NCBI GenBank assembly: GCA_964435775.1
Contig: CAYTAP010000083.1
Span: 1 to 18,048 of the forward strand
Direction: 5' to 3'
Length of the DNA: 18,048 bases
Origin: CAYTAP01 sp964435775
GTDB taxonomy: Bacteria > Planctomycetota > Phycisphaerae > Tepidisphaerales > Tepidisphaeraceae
Shown piece by piece: positions 1 through 7,589 of this stretch. The stretch's first letter is position 1. Every line of letters starts with the position of its first letter. Made by a program: the position numbers and the translations under genes. Under the pieces are notes generated by a model. That model saw only the letters and a program-made list of their open reading frames with translations, did not search any database and was not told where the DNA came from.

Positions 1-481
1 AAGGTTTGAATGTGCGACCAGCGTACATCGGATCGGGGCATTTGGACGCGTTGCGCGGCGCCGGCATTTGGCTGAGGCCAAGCCGTCGTGGGGGACGGAG
101 GATGGTCAGCGGCGACAAATCCGCAAAATCCCGTTTGGGCAAGTCTAAAGAATGACGCAAACGGGCCTCAAATCGACGAGGCTCCAAAAATTCCGAGAAA
201 AATATTGACTGCGAACCGATCATATTGTATGGTTTTTGTCGATATCGGAGGTTGGGTGTGTTCTCGGTCGACGAATCAAAGCCGCCGCCGCCCAAGACGA
301 CGATTTTCTTCGAGAAGTAACGATTCCATCTACATTTCAAGTTTGTTACCTCCATCTCATCTTGAGACGGATGATCGTGTGCGGCCCGAGCTGTTTTGTG
401 CCGGTTGATGCACGGCCACTCGTGATGGATGGCGGCCGACTTGGAGCTTGTCATTTCAAATAATCGGAAGAGGAGATCCAT
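1..481. other. Non-coding left edge and leader of the first PEP-CTERM gene
   Basis: I see no convincing gene here. Two + frames are open from the left edge, one ending at a TAA near 149-151 and one at a TGA at 152-154. Either could be the tail of a gene lying to the left, but both are short, arginine-rich and match no family I recognise. A small inverted repeat (CCCGTTTG at 130-137 with CAAACGGG at 158-165) straddles both stops and could be a weak terminator for such a gene. From about 200 the composition becomes AT-richer, and a promoter-like pair lies at 205-233. The rest, up to the ribosome binding site at 471-475, reads as an untranslated leader of roughly 240 bases. Confidence 0.5.
205..233 (+). 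promoter_or_regulatory. Possible sigma70-type promoter for the PEP-CTERM pair
   Basis: TTGACT at 205-210 (5 of 6 to TTGACA) is followed after exactly 17 bases by TATGGT at 228-233 (4 of 6 to TATAAT), in the only AT-rich patch upstream of the first gene. It points towards the PEP-CTERM gene at 482 and would leave a leader of about 240 bases. Planctomycete promoter consensus is not well defined, so this rests only on resemblance to the general bacterial pattern. Confidence 0.35.
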
Positions 482-1306
482 ATGAAGCATGCAATGCTAT
501 TGGCCGTCGCTGGCGTGGCCGGGCTGGCTTGCTCGGCTCATGCAGCCATCCTGGATGAACTTCCAGGCAATGAATTCAAAAGCACTGCCGCTGCAAATGC
601 GGTGTATGTCAGCAACCCTCAGGACATGACTTGGGGGAGCGGGGTTACAGGCCCGAGTGGCGGTGACTCGCCCGTTACCGACGGCGACATCAGCACCCAC
701 TGGGACAGCGGCCGCAGCACTTACATGAATGTCGGATTTACGGCCGGGCATTTCAACAGTGGCACATTTGTTCAAAATACCTTCGGAGAGATCAAGCTTA
801 TCCGCATCTGGGCGGCGGACAACCGGTATCCCAATGATGACGGAACCTATTATGTGATCTCACCGCCGCGATTGCGCATTTCGTACACGACTGCCGCTCT
901 CCCGAATCCAAGCGATGCCTACACATATAACGGCGACATGCACGGGTCGAATACCAATTATCCCAACTATGTGACGATCTCATCTCTCAACGGCATATCG
1001 ATCACGCCAACCACGGACTATGTGACGCTCGGCCAGACCGCGTTCACAAACGGGGGGAGCAGCGGCGTCAGTGTTGATGGGTACACCATGCGATACGTTG
1101 ACGTGGGTGTGAACATCCCCGCAGGCGCAACGAGCGTCGCGCTGCAGTTTGGTGACATTTACAACCCCATTAAGACCAATGAAACGCAGGGCATGGTCAT
1201 CGCCGATGTGCAGGCCGCCGTCCCCGAGCCCGGATCGCTTGGTGTTCTTGGAATCGGCGCCATGGGCCTTATGGTGCGGCGCCGGGGCAAGCCCACGACG
1301 ATGTGA
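482..1306 (+). CDS. PEP-CTERM sorting domain protein with discoidin-like body (copy 1)
   Basis: A 274-residue exported protein. Residues 1-21 form a signal peptide ending SAHA. The C-terminus carries the tripartite PEP-CTERM signal: VPEP at 247-250, a hydrophobic stretch at about 252-264, then RRRGK at 266-270. In known systems an exosortase processes this tail to deliver the protein to the cell surface or an extracellular matrix. The body resembles an F5/8C (discoidin) beta-sandwich: DGDISTHW at 67-74, a strand reading FGEIKLIRIW at 101-110, and a late strand VNIPAGATSVALQFG. Such folds often bind sugars, but binding here is inference. The start is supported by AGGAG at 471-475, six bases before the ATG. 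The next gene is a diverged paralogue in the same orientation, 102 bases downstream. No exosortase gene is present in the window. Confidence 0.9.
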   Translation: MKHAMLLAVAGVAGLACSAHAAILDELPGNEFKSTAAANAVYVSNPQDMTWGSGVTGPSGGDSPVTDGDISTHWDSGRSTYMNVGFTAGHFNSGTFVQNTFGEIKLIRIWAADNRYPNDDGTYYVISPPRLRISYTTAALPNPSDAYTYNGDMHGSNTNYPNYVTISSLNGISITPTTDYVTLGQTAFTNGGSSGVSVDGYTMRYVDVGVNIPAGATSVALQFGDIYNPIKTNETQGMVIADVQAAVPEPGSLGVLGIGAMGLMVRRRGKPTTM

Positions 1307-1314
1307 ACGGATAG

Positions 1315-1353
1315 TTCCGTCAGCGCGCGATGGATGGACGCCTGCTGACGGAA
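1315..1353 (+). other. Intergenic hairpin between the two PEP-CTERM genes
   Basis: TTCCGTCAGC at 1315-1324 is exactly complementary to GCTGACGGAA at 1344-1353, giving a 10-bp stem with a 19-base loop that can itself form a short GCG/CGC stem. It begins 8 bases after the first stop codon. No T-run follows, so it is not a classic intrinsic terminator. It could be a partial terminator or a stabilising 3' end that sets different levels for the two genes. Confidence 0.4.
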
Positions 1354-1408
1354 GGCACGATGCGTGCAATGGCTTCCATCCGACATCTCTTACTTTTAAG
1401 GAGCGGCA

Positions 1409-2269
1409 ATGCATACGAAGTCCTTGACTTGTGTTGTAAGCGCCTTGGCCGGTGCGGCATTGGTCGGCATATCCAGCGCCGGGGCGGCCATTGTTTCGAT
1501 TCCCGGTAACTACATGACCTCCATGCCCATTTATGGCGCCAATGGACCTCAAGGTGGGGGCGGTTCGGGATATACCGCCGGTAGCAATGTCACCTATCCT
1601 GCAAACCCTGCGGTTGCAGATGGTGACACATCAACCGGATGGGGTGCCGGAACAAACCTTGCAAATATGCTGTTTTCGGTTGTCGCTGCCGAAGGGTTCA
1701 AAGCGGATAATACACCGGAGGCGCCTGGTTACTATCAACCAGACCACTTTGTTCAAGGTACATACGGTGCGATCAAGACGTTTCGGATCTATGCAGGAAC
1801 TGGCGGCTATCAGAACAATCCCCCCACCCAAATAGGCATCCATTATTCCACAGAAACTCATACCGAAACCAGCGGCGGCTGGTGGGGGAACCCGCCGAGC
1901 ACACCGGGTGGTGGTGCTTATGGCAATCCAGTGACCATTCTTGGCGTCAGCGGCGGCACGCCCACTTTGTCGGGCGATCCCAATGATGCGGTTGCCATTA
2001 GCCTCGGCAGCGCCAACTTCACTGCAGATGGCGAGGGCCACCAATATTTCGACCTGAGTGTGAATATTCCTGCTGGCGCCACCGCCATCCAGTTTGACTT
2101 TGGGAAGTCCGGGTATGATCCCGGCAATCCAACTGTGGCCTCTTATACGTATGCTCTCCAAATTTATGAAATTCAAGCATCTTCCGTTCCCGAGCCGGCA
2201 TCGCTTGGGATATTGGCGCTTGGCGGCTTGATGACGCTGCGACGCCATCGCAAGGCCATTGGCGTGTGA
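1409..2269 (+). CDS. PEP-CTERM sorting domain protein with discoidin-like body (copy 2)
   Basis: A 286-residue exported paralogue of the preceding gene. It has a signal peptide (residues 1 to about 26, ending SSAGA), a discoidin-like body with DGDTSTGW at 71-78, and FVQGTYGAIKTFRIYAG, which matches FVQNTFGEIKLIRIWAA of copy 1. A later shared strand reads SVNIPAGATAIQFDFG. The C-terminal signal is VPEP at 260-263, a hydrophobic segment at about 266-277 and RRHRK at 278-282. It has more glycine-rich loops than copy 1 (for example GGGGSGY near 50). The start has a strong AAGGAG at 1398-1403, five bases before the ATG. The likely role is a surface-displayed, possibly glycan-binding protein; the ligand is unknown. 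A strong hairpin 49 bases after the stop ends the unit. Confidence 0.9.
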   Translation: MHTKSLTCVVSALAGAALVGISSAGAAIVSIPGNYMTSMPIYGANGPQGGGGSGYTAGSNVTYPANPAVADGDTSTGWGAGTNLANMLFSVVAAEGFKADNTPEAPGYYQPDHFVQGTYGAIKTFRIYAGTGGYQNNPPTQIGIHYSTETHTETSGGWWGNPPSTPGGGAYGNPVTILGVSGGTPTLSGDPNDAVAISLGSANFTADGEGHQYFDLSVNIPAGATAIQFDFGKSGYDPGNPTVASYTYALQIYEIQASSVPEPASLGILALGGLMTLRRHRKAIGV

Positions 2270-2317
2270 TGCAAGCCATCCGCGAGGTTCGTATATATCA
2301 GAGAGCTTCGACAGGAA

Positions 2318-2350
2318 CACGGAGAAGAGAATCACATTCTCTTCTCCGTG
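2318..2350 (+). terminator. Rho-independent-like terminator after the PEP-CTERM pair
   Basis: CACGGAGAAGAGAAT (2318-2332) and ATTCTCTTCTCCGTG (2336-2350) form a perfect 15-bp stem with a 3-base loop, CAC. It lies 49 bases beyond the stop of the second PEP-CTERM gene and is followed by CTTTGCATG, only a weak T-run. Position and stem strength favour a transcription terminator for the + strand unit. Being symmetric, it could also act on the opposite strand. Confidence 0.6.
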
Positions 2351-2416
2351 CTTTGCATGACCCATCTTGAATAGTGCCACGTATTCCCGCACAGGCTGCT
2401 CTCGCATAGTAGGTTT

Positions 2417-2485
2417 AAGGCGCCGCGCACGACGTAAGCGGCTTTTGCGCCTTCACGCAACCGCTTACTTCGTGCGCGGCGCCTT
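2417..2485. repeat. 69-base near-perfect inverted repeat at the convergent junction
   Basis: The arms at 2417-2441 and 2461-2485 are 25 bases each and pair at 24 positions; the single mismatch is C2433 against T2469. The 19-base centre contains a second stem, TTGCG at 2445-2449 with CGCAA at 2456-2460. It lies 30 bases beyond the stop of the fucosidase on the - strand and 67 bases after the terminator of the + strand unit. The most likely role is a terminator or mRNA 3' end for the long - strand gene set, but there is no T-tract on either side. A dispersed palindromic repeat is the alternative. Confidence 0.7.
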
Positions 2486-2514
2486 GTGTTTGCCACACCA
2501 AAATGGACAGCGCT

Positions 2515-3798
2515 CTACGCATGCGCCAGATCGGACGGGCACGGATCATACGGCGGGTGGGGGACTTTGGGGATGCGCATGCCGCCGGTCAGGTAGATGC
2601 TTGGCGGGCGGTCGCAGTCGATGCGGATCACGGGGCAGACGGGGTCGGGGGATTGATCGGGCAGGCCACTGAGGAAGAGACGCTCGCCGGATTGGGTCAT
2701 CGTGATCGGGGTGGGGCGCTCGCCCAGAAGCGTCGCTTTCAAAGCTTTGCATTCCAAACCGGCGACAACAAACTCGCCGCCCGGCCAGCGGCGGACGAAT
2801 AGATAGAGGTGATTGCCCCGCGCGGTGAACGGGCCGTGATGGCACCAGTCGCCGCGGTGATCCCCGCGAGCCTGCAGGCCGTAGGTGAAACGATCGGCGT
2901 TGTAGATTCCTTCGCCGGCGTACTGCAACCATCCGCCGACAGCTCGGAGGACATCCGTCGTTTCGGAGGGGATCGATCCATCCCCGCGCGGGCCGACGTT
3001 GAGGAGAAGATTTCCCCGGTCGGCGGCGACGGCGGTCAGCAGGTCCACGACCTGCCCCGGCGTTTTCCAGTCATGGTCGCCGCGATGATAGCCCCAGTTG
3101 TTGTTCAGGGTCATGCACGCCTCCCAAGGCCGCCAGGGATTGGGGGCCGTGAGATGCCCTTCGGGTGTGGCGAAGTCGCCGGGCAGACCGTTTCGGCCGT
3201 TGAAGATCGTACCCGGCTGAATGGCGAGCACCTTGCGATTCATCGCCTCGGACTCCCACCCCTCGGCATTGAACGGCCACCATCCATCGTACCAGAGGAT
3301 ATCGAATGGCTTGTATGTACGGACCAATTCCTCGATCCGGGCATGGGTGTTGTCAATAAAGATGCGCTTTGCGGCGGGGTCCTCCAGCGCATCGACGGCC
3401 GTGGGCTCATCGATCAGGCTGTTGAGCGTGTGATACAGACCAATCCGCAGGCCACGCTTGCGGGCGGCGGCGATTACTTCGCCCGTCAAATCCCTGGAAC
3501 AGGCCGAATGGTTCAGCGCGTAGGTGCTCAGTTTCGTGTCGTACAGGCGAAAGCCGCCATGATGCATCGTGGTGAAAACGATGTATCGCATGCCGGCGGC
3601 AACGGCCAGGTCGCAGAGCGCTTCGGCATCGAAGTTCTCCGCCGTAAACCTCGACGCCAGCGCGCGATACTCGGCGGCGGGGATGCGCTCGCGGTTCAAG
3701 GCCCATTCGCCGCGCTCCAGAAGGCTGTAAAGGCCATAGTGAACGATCATGCCATAACGCAGATCGCTGAATGTCGATGGGGTCAGGGGTGTGGTCAT
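2515..3798 (-). CDS. GH29 alpha-L-fucosidase, no signal peptide
   Basis: A 427-residue enzyme of glycoside hydrolase family 29, which hydrolyses terminal alpha-linked L-fucose with retention. Family landmarks along the (beta/alpha)8 barrel are YGMIVHYGLYS (about 15-25), TTMHHGGFRLYDTK (76-89), the nucleophile motif ILWYDG with D171 the expected catalytic aspartate, PWEACMTLNNNWGY (about 224-237), and LLLNVGPRGDG at 264-274. A C-terminal beta-sandwich follows from about residue 300. There is no signal peptide, unlike many bacterial GH29 enzymes, so a cytoplasmic site is likely. The ATG overlaps the stop of the upstream SGNH hydrolase gene by four bases (ATGA) and has no clear ribosome binding site of its own, which suggests translational coupling. 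The general acid varies across GH29 subfamilies and I cannot assign it by eye. Confidence 0.9.
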   Translation of the reverse strand: MTTPLTPSTFSDLRYGMIVHYGLYSLLERGEWALNRERIPAAEYRALASRFTAENFDAEALCDLAVAAGMRYIVFTTMHHGGFRLYDTKLSTYALNHSACSRDLTGEVIAAARKRGLRIGLYHTLNSLIDEPTAVDALEDPAAKRIFIDNTHARIEELVRTYKPFDILWYDGWWPFNAEGWESEAMNRKVLAIQPGTIFNGRNGLPGDFATPEGHLTAPNPWRPWEACMTLNNNWGYHRGDHDWKTPGQVVDLLTAVAADRGNLLLNVGPRGDGSIPSETTDVLRAVGGWLQYAGEGIYNADRFTYGLQARGDHRGDWCHHGPFTARGNHLYLFVRRWPGGEFVVAGLECKALKATLLGERPTPITMTQSGERLFLSGLPDQSPDPVCPVIRIDCDRPPSIYLTGGMRIPKVPHPPYDPCPSDLAHA

Positions 3799-4799
3799 TG
3801 TTTGAGCCGTTGGTCGATGTCCTGGTCCAGTTTCTCCATGAGACGCTTTTGAAGGGCTTCGAGGCCGTTCTGATTGTCCGGGGATAAGACGGAGGCGAAA
3901 TCACCGCGATACAGGTGTTCGAGCAATTCGAGAACACCATCCCCGCTGGCCTTTGGCGATGTCTTCTGCAACGCGATGTATTGGCGAAGCGTCAGTGACT
4001 TGGTGATTTTCACCTGATAAGTCAGCTCGGCGGACCATCCATTGGGGATATCCAGCCAAACCTCCCTGGCTTTTTCAATCTGAGCGTCGTCAAGCCCCAA
4101 TGCCTTGAGAACGCCCGTGGCCATGAGCGCATTGCCGCGCGGATTCATATGCACACCATCCATGGTCAGGAGGTGGTTGGGCTTCCATCCGGCCGCGACT
4201 TCCGTGGCAATTTCCGTCTGCATCATAGCGCCCAGGTCGGCGAGCGGGAGATGGCGCTCGGCGGCCAGTTGCCGGAGAAAGTCGTTGTATCCCGTCAACT
4301 TCTGGTTATTCGCGTTCTTCTGATCCTCGCCGATCATCGTCGCCGTCAAAATGACGACTTTAATCCCGGCGGCCTGTGCCTTGTCAACGATCTTGGTGAT
4401 GTTGAGTTTGTATTGGTCGAGTGGAATGCCGCCGGCGCCGTGCCAGACATCGTTGACGCCGCAACTGAGCGTCAGCCACGTCGGCTTTTTCTGAATGACA
4501 TCGTTGTCCAGACGGTTGAGCATGTCATTGGACTTGTTGCCGCTGACACCCGCGGGGATGGGCGTGATCTTGATGCCGTTTGTTTCCAGCGCGCTGACGA
4601 TCAGCCGCACATATCCCGTCGGCGAATCCCATCCGGCGGAGGTGATGGAATCACCCATGAACGCGATGCTCTCGCCGGGCTTGACGAGAATCCCATCGGC
4701 GCGGGCGGCGCTCGCGGATGCAAGGAGCGCGATGCACCCGATCAAGAGAGATATCCATGCGGGGCGCGCCGATGCGCAACGTGAGATTCGATCGTTCAT
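3795..4799 (-). CDS. Secreted SGNH/GDSL hydrolase, probable carbohydrate esterase
   Basis: From the ATG at 4799 this is a 334-residue protein with a signal peptide (basic start, hydrophobic 15-33, ending AARA). The SGNH blocks are clear: GDSIT with S51 as nucleophile, the oxyanion glycine in AGVSGNKSND (about 83-92), GVND with N116, and DGVH with D214 and H217. Such enzymes remove acyl groups, often acetyl, from glycans; the substrate here is inferred from the neighbours. Residues from about 250 to the end form a helical, charged tail beyond the catalytic core that I do not recognise. The frame runs 20 codons further upstream, but the chosen start gives the signal peptide and has AGGA (complement of 4806-4809) six bases before it. 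The stop overlaps the GH29 start. A weak promoter-like pair lies at 4913-4941. Confidence 0.88.
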   Translation of the reverse strand: MNDRISRCASARPAWISLLIGCIALLASASAARADGILVKPGESIAFMGDSITSAGWDSPTGYVRLIVSALETNGIKITPIPAGVSGNKSNDMLNRLDNDVIQKKPTWLTLSCGVNDVWHGAGGIPLDQYKLNITKIVDKAQAAGIKVVILTATMIGEDQKNANNQKLTGYNDFLRQLAAERHLPLADLGAMMQTEIATEVAAGWKPNHLLTMDGVHMNPRGNALMATGVLKALGLDDAQIEKAREVWLDIPNGWSAELTYQVKITKSLTLRQYIALQKTSPKASGDGVLELLEHLYRGDFASVLSPDNQNGLEALQKRLMEKLDQDIDQRLKQ

Positions 4800-4912
4800 C
4801 ACAAATCCTGTTGATGGGAGAAAGGAAACTGCAATACACCGTGGAGCGGAACATCGCACAACATGGCGGCGGAACGGGGAAGGTTTCCGAGAACACGCCA
4901 GTTCGAGCGGAC

Positions 4913-4941
4913 ATTTAACCTGATGACAAAGGGGGACGCAA
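4913..4941 (-). promoter_or_regulatory. Weak promoter-like pair upstream of the SGNH hydrolase
   Basis: On the - strand, TTGCGT (complement of 4936-4941) is followed after 17 bases by TTAAAT (complement of 4913-4918) in the 156-base gap before the SGNH gene. The -35 matches only its first three bases, so this is a suggestion. It would allow the SGNH-fucosidase pair to be transcribed apart from the esterase upstream. Confidence 0.2.
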
Positions 4942-4955
4942 GGTCCATGAAGTAT

Positions 4956-6581
4956 CTACCGATGCGCCGCCGTCGCGGATTGAAGCAATGGTTTGAGCGC
5001 CGCGGCCCAGCCTTCCGCATGAGCCGTCAGCCCTTTGGTGTTGAAGTGCACGCCATCGGCCATCCAATCATGGTTGTGATAGTCGTCGGTGGCCGGGCCT
5101 GTGAAAACATCCGGCTCGGTTTGGATGACCCGCTTTTGCCCCGCGATGATCGGCGGATAGTTGGCCGCGGGCGCGGAAGGGTGATACGAAACCAGTGCCA
5201 CGCCCCAGGGGACCATCCACCCCGCATCGTGTCGTGAGCGCGCGATGATCAGCGCCAAGGCATGGTAATACTCATTGGTCGACGTGCCGTCGACCGAGTC
5301 GTTTTCACCCTGATGCCAGAGGACCGCGCGAACCCCATGCGGGCCGACGCGTCCGAGCGCGGTTTTGATGCGGCGATACAGGTCGCCTCCGGGCAGCCAT
5401 TGCTCGACGCTCGTGGCACCGACGCCGACGGAGATGAAACCGATGGGGGCATCGTAGGTCCTTGCGAGATGGTCCCCCAGGATCGGCCAGGGCGAGCCGC
5501 CATCCCCTTCGGCGCCGGGCTGCGGATCATCGGCGTGCCGCCAGCGGCCGGATTGCCAGTCCATGGCGTTGACCCGGTCATCGCTGGGCGATTGGCGGGG
5601 GCGTCCATGATTGCATGAGTTTGATTGGCCGCAGGTGAGAAAAACTTCGCCCACGCCGACGTGATCGATCGACGCCGACGCGACGGGCGTCGCGCCCTTG
5701 GTGGATCGGATTTCAACGCGATACCAGCCGGTGGGGAGGCTCAGTTGCCCGGCGAAGGCATGGGGGGCGTCGGTTGCTTTCAACGATGTCCAGGTCGTCG
5801 TGGGCTCATTGGTCTTCAGGTTGATCGCACGAGCCTCCACCTTGTCGGCGGCGCTCGGTGCCGTGCAGAGGATCGGCACTCGCGCGTGGTTGGTCTTATC
5901 GCGTTGGAAGATGGCGCGGTCTTCGGGTTGATCGATGAGAAGGCGCGATGAGGTTGGCGAGACGTAATTGCTGTCGGCCGGCACGATGCGAAACGCCGGA
6001 CCGAAATATCCCTCGCCGGGGGCATTGTTGGTGGGGAGGGTCAACTGCCTTCCGTTGGCATAGAGCGCCTTGTTCCATTTGATCTGGGGCGCGGTTTCGG
6101 TCTTCGCACCAAACCAATAACGTTCCCCCTCCTCCGGCGATGCGAAGGCGATGACGTACTCGCCGACATCCAGCGTGAGCGGCTTGATGGGCGTGTAGAA
6201 AGCGCCGTCCTGTAGTTTGGTTTTCAACGGCAGATCGGCCGACAGGATCATCCGGAGGGATGAATCCCAAAGACCGATCTCGATGGGCTGCGTTCCCTTG
6301 AGTGCGCCATCCCCCTGGCCGTCAAACAACCCGACATCGGTGATGGTGACGGGAGACACCACGGTGAATTGATACCCGGCGACATAGTCCCCGGCCCGGG
6401 GAAACTCGCCGGTCTTGATCAGTTTGATCGCCGGCTGTGGAGTGGGGGAGCTGGAGGGCGGCGTGGCGGCGAATGCTCTGCTCAGTGTCAGGCAAAGAAA
6501 AGCCAGGCATGCCGCAATGGTGATACGAAGATTCTGTCGGACGCGATGATGGGAGGGTGTTGTTATCAAGGTGTGGGTCAT
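4956..6581 (-). CDS. Secreted SASA-type (sialate O-acetylesterase-like) esterase with N-terminal beta-sandwich
   Basis: A 541-residue exported protein from the ATG at 6581. The signal peptide ends near SRAFAA (about 39), followed by a Ser/Pro-rich linker. Residues about 52-200 form a domain resembling DUF4082-like beta-sandwiches (GYQFTVVSPVTITDVGLFDG, then IGLWDS, then GEYVIAFA), probably for binding. A second beta-rich linker domain spans about 210-307. The C-terminal SASA/SGNH catalytic domain has GQSN with S320 as nucleophile, WHQGEND at 422-428, and DGVHFN with D509 and H512. The family deacetylates sugars; Planctomycetota encode many, often near glycosidases. No Shine-Dalgarno is evident. 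An upstream TTG at 6641 would add 20 residues but blur the signal peptide, so ATG is preferred. The gap to the pseudopilin gene upstream is 84 bases. Confidence 0.88.
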   Translation of the reverse strand: MTHTLITTPSHHRVRQNLRITIAACLAFLCLTLSRAFAATPPSSSPTPQPAIKLIKTGEFPRAGDYVAGYQFTVVSPVTITDVGLFDGQGDGALKGTQPIEIGLWDSSLRMILSADLPLKTKLQDGAFYTPIKPLTLDVGEYVIAFASPEEGERYWFGAKTETAPQIKWNKALYANGRQLTLPTNNAPGEGYFGPAFRIVPADSNYVSPTSSRLLIDQPEDRAIFQRDKTNHARVPILCTAPSAADKVEARAINLKTNEPTTTWTSLKATDAPHAFAGQLSLPTGWYRVEIRSTKGATPVASASIDHVGVGEVFLTCGQSNSCNHGRPRQSPSDDRVNAMDWQSGRWRHADDPQPGAEGDGGSPWPILGDHLARTYDAPIGFISVGVGATSVEQWLPGGDLYRRIKTALGRVGPHGVRAVLWHQGENDSVDGTSTNEYYHALALIIARSRHDAGWMVPWGVALVSYHPSAPAANYPPIIAGQKRVIQTEPDVFTGPATDDYHNHDWMADGVHFNTKGLTAHAEGWAAALKPLLQSATAAHR

Positions 6582-6665
6582 TGGATAAATAATGCGGACT
6601 CGCCGCCGGCAATGGCGCGCTGATTCTTGTCGGCCAAACAATCGATGATGCAGGGAGCGGGGAGG

Positions 6666-7589
6666 TTATTCCCGCGCGCTGGCCCAGAGCCAGAATGAGG
6701 ACCATTTGCCAAGGAGGTCGTTTTCACTGCTGCATCCTTGCGCGCCTTCGCCGCTGATGATGTAGGCCCAGTCCTGGCGATCCATTGATTGCCACGCGAC
6801 GTGGCCGTCTCTGTAGGTGACATTGACGCCGCGGCTGGCGTGGGCGATGGCCGGGCCATCATTGATGGCGGAGGGCCCGGTGGTGAAGCACATGAGCACG
6901 GCGGTGATTCGCTGGCCGTTGAGAGGGGCGGCCTGGGCATAATCACCGCCTTTTCGCCCAAGCCCGCCGAGCTTCCCTTTGGCCGGGGCGTCGGGTTGAT
7001 AGTAAGCGAGGCTGTTGAGGACATATGATCCGGCGACGGCCGGGTATTGGGCGGTCCACATCTGGCTCACGTCGCCGTTGTGCAGGGTGTAATTTTCCGT
7101 GAGGGTGAAGGCGTCGTTGTAGGAGAAATTGACGCTGTTGGGGGTTGTGAAATCCGTACACGCCACCACACGGCTGGGGGGAAGGTATTTTTGCCCGATG
7201 AGCACGCCGACGCCGAACCATAGAATCGTGCCGCCAACTCCCCAGGACACATCCGGGGGCAAATTGTCGGCATTGCCGTACCACCAGTTGTTGGTCGAGG
7301 AATATTCCCACGGATACGCGCCGTAGGAGGTGAAATACTGGGCGCCCCAGTTCCCCTCGCGCGCGTTGACGCCGGGCATGTAGCCGTGGTTTTCATTGGC
7401 GTACATCGCCATCGCAAGGTAGATCTGCCGCTGGTTGCTGGCGCAGGCAACGGCCTTGGCGTTGAAACGCACCTTGGTCAGCGCCGGCATCAGGATGGAA
7501 ATCAACAGGGCGATGATGCCGATGACGACCAGAAGCTCGACAAGGGTGAAGGCATTGTGAGAGCTTTTGAGGACAAGTGGTTTCGACAT
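6666..7589 (-). CDS. Type II/IV pseudopilin-like protein with prepilin leader and C-terminal DGH motif
   Basis: A 307-residue protein from the ATG at 7589. A 13-residue basic leader ends NA, followed by FTLVELLVVIGIIALLISIL, the classic prepilin N-terminal helix with cleavage expected between A13 and F14 and the conserved glutamate at E18 (position 5 of the mature protein). The rest is a globular extracellular region rich in Tyr, Trp and Asn. Near the C-terminus H250 precedes DGHVAW at 261-266, the arrangement of the H-X9-DG/DUF1559 group that is heavily expanded in Planctomycetota; here ten residues lie between the His and the Asp. The frame stays open 67 codons upstream, but the chosen start gives the leader at the right distance and has AAAGG eight bases before it. 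The function of this group is unknown; this copy sits among glycan enzymes. Confidence 0.9.
   Translation of the reverse strand: MSKPLVLKSSHNAFTLVELLVVIGIIALLISILMPALTKVRFNAKAVACASNQRQIYLAMAMYANENHGYMPGVNAREGNWGAQYFTSYGAYPWEYSSTNNWWYGNADNLPPDVSWGVGGTILWFGVGVLIGQKYLPPSRVVACTDFTTPNSVNFSYNDAFTLTENYTLHNGDVSQMWTAQYPAVAGSYVLNSLAYYQPDAPAKGKLGGLGRKGGDYAQAAPLNGQRITAVLMCFTTGPSAINDGPAIAHASRGVNVTYRDGHVAWQSMDRQDWAYIISGEGAQGCSSENDLLGKWSSFWLWASARE

Noticed and set aside
2..154. Open frames running in from the left edge that could be the end of an upstream gene
   Set aside because: Two different frames are open for about 50 codons, which is common by chance at this GC content, and neither shows a recognisable motif.
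88..463. Two overlapping + strand open frames in the left region (88-408 and 236-463)
   Set aside because: They overlap in different frames, have arginine- and proline-rich low-complexity composition, no ribosome binding site, and cover the promoter-like segment.
2809..3852. A 347-residue + strand open frame opposite the GH29 gene
   Set aside because: The opposite strand encodes unmistakable GH29 motifs; the + frame reads like a complement shadow with no family resemblance.
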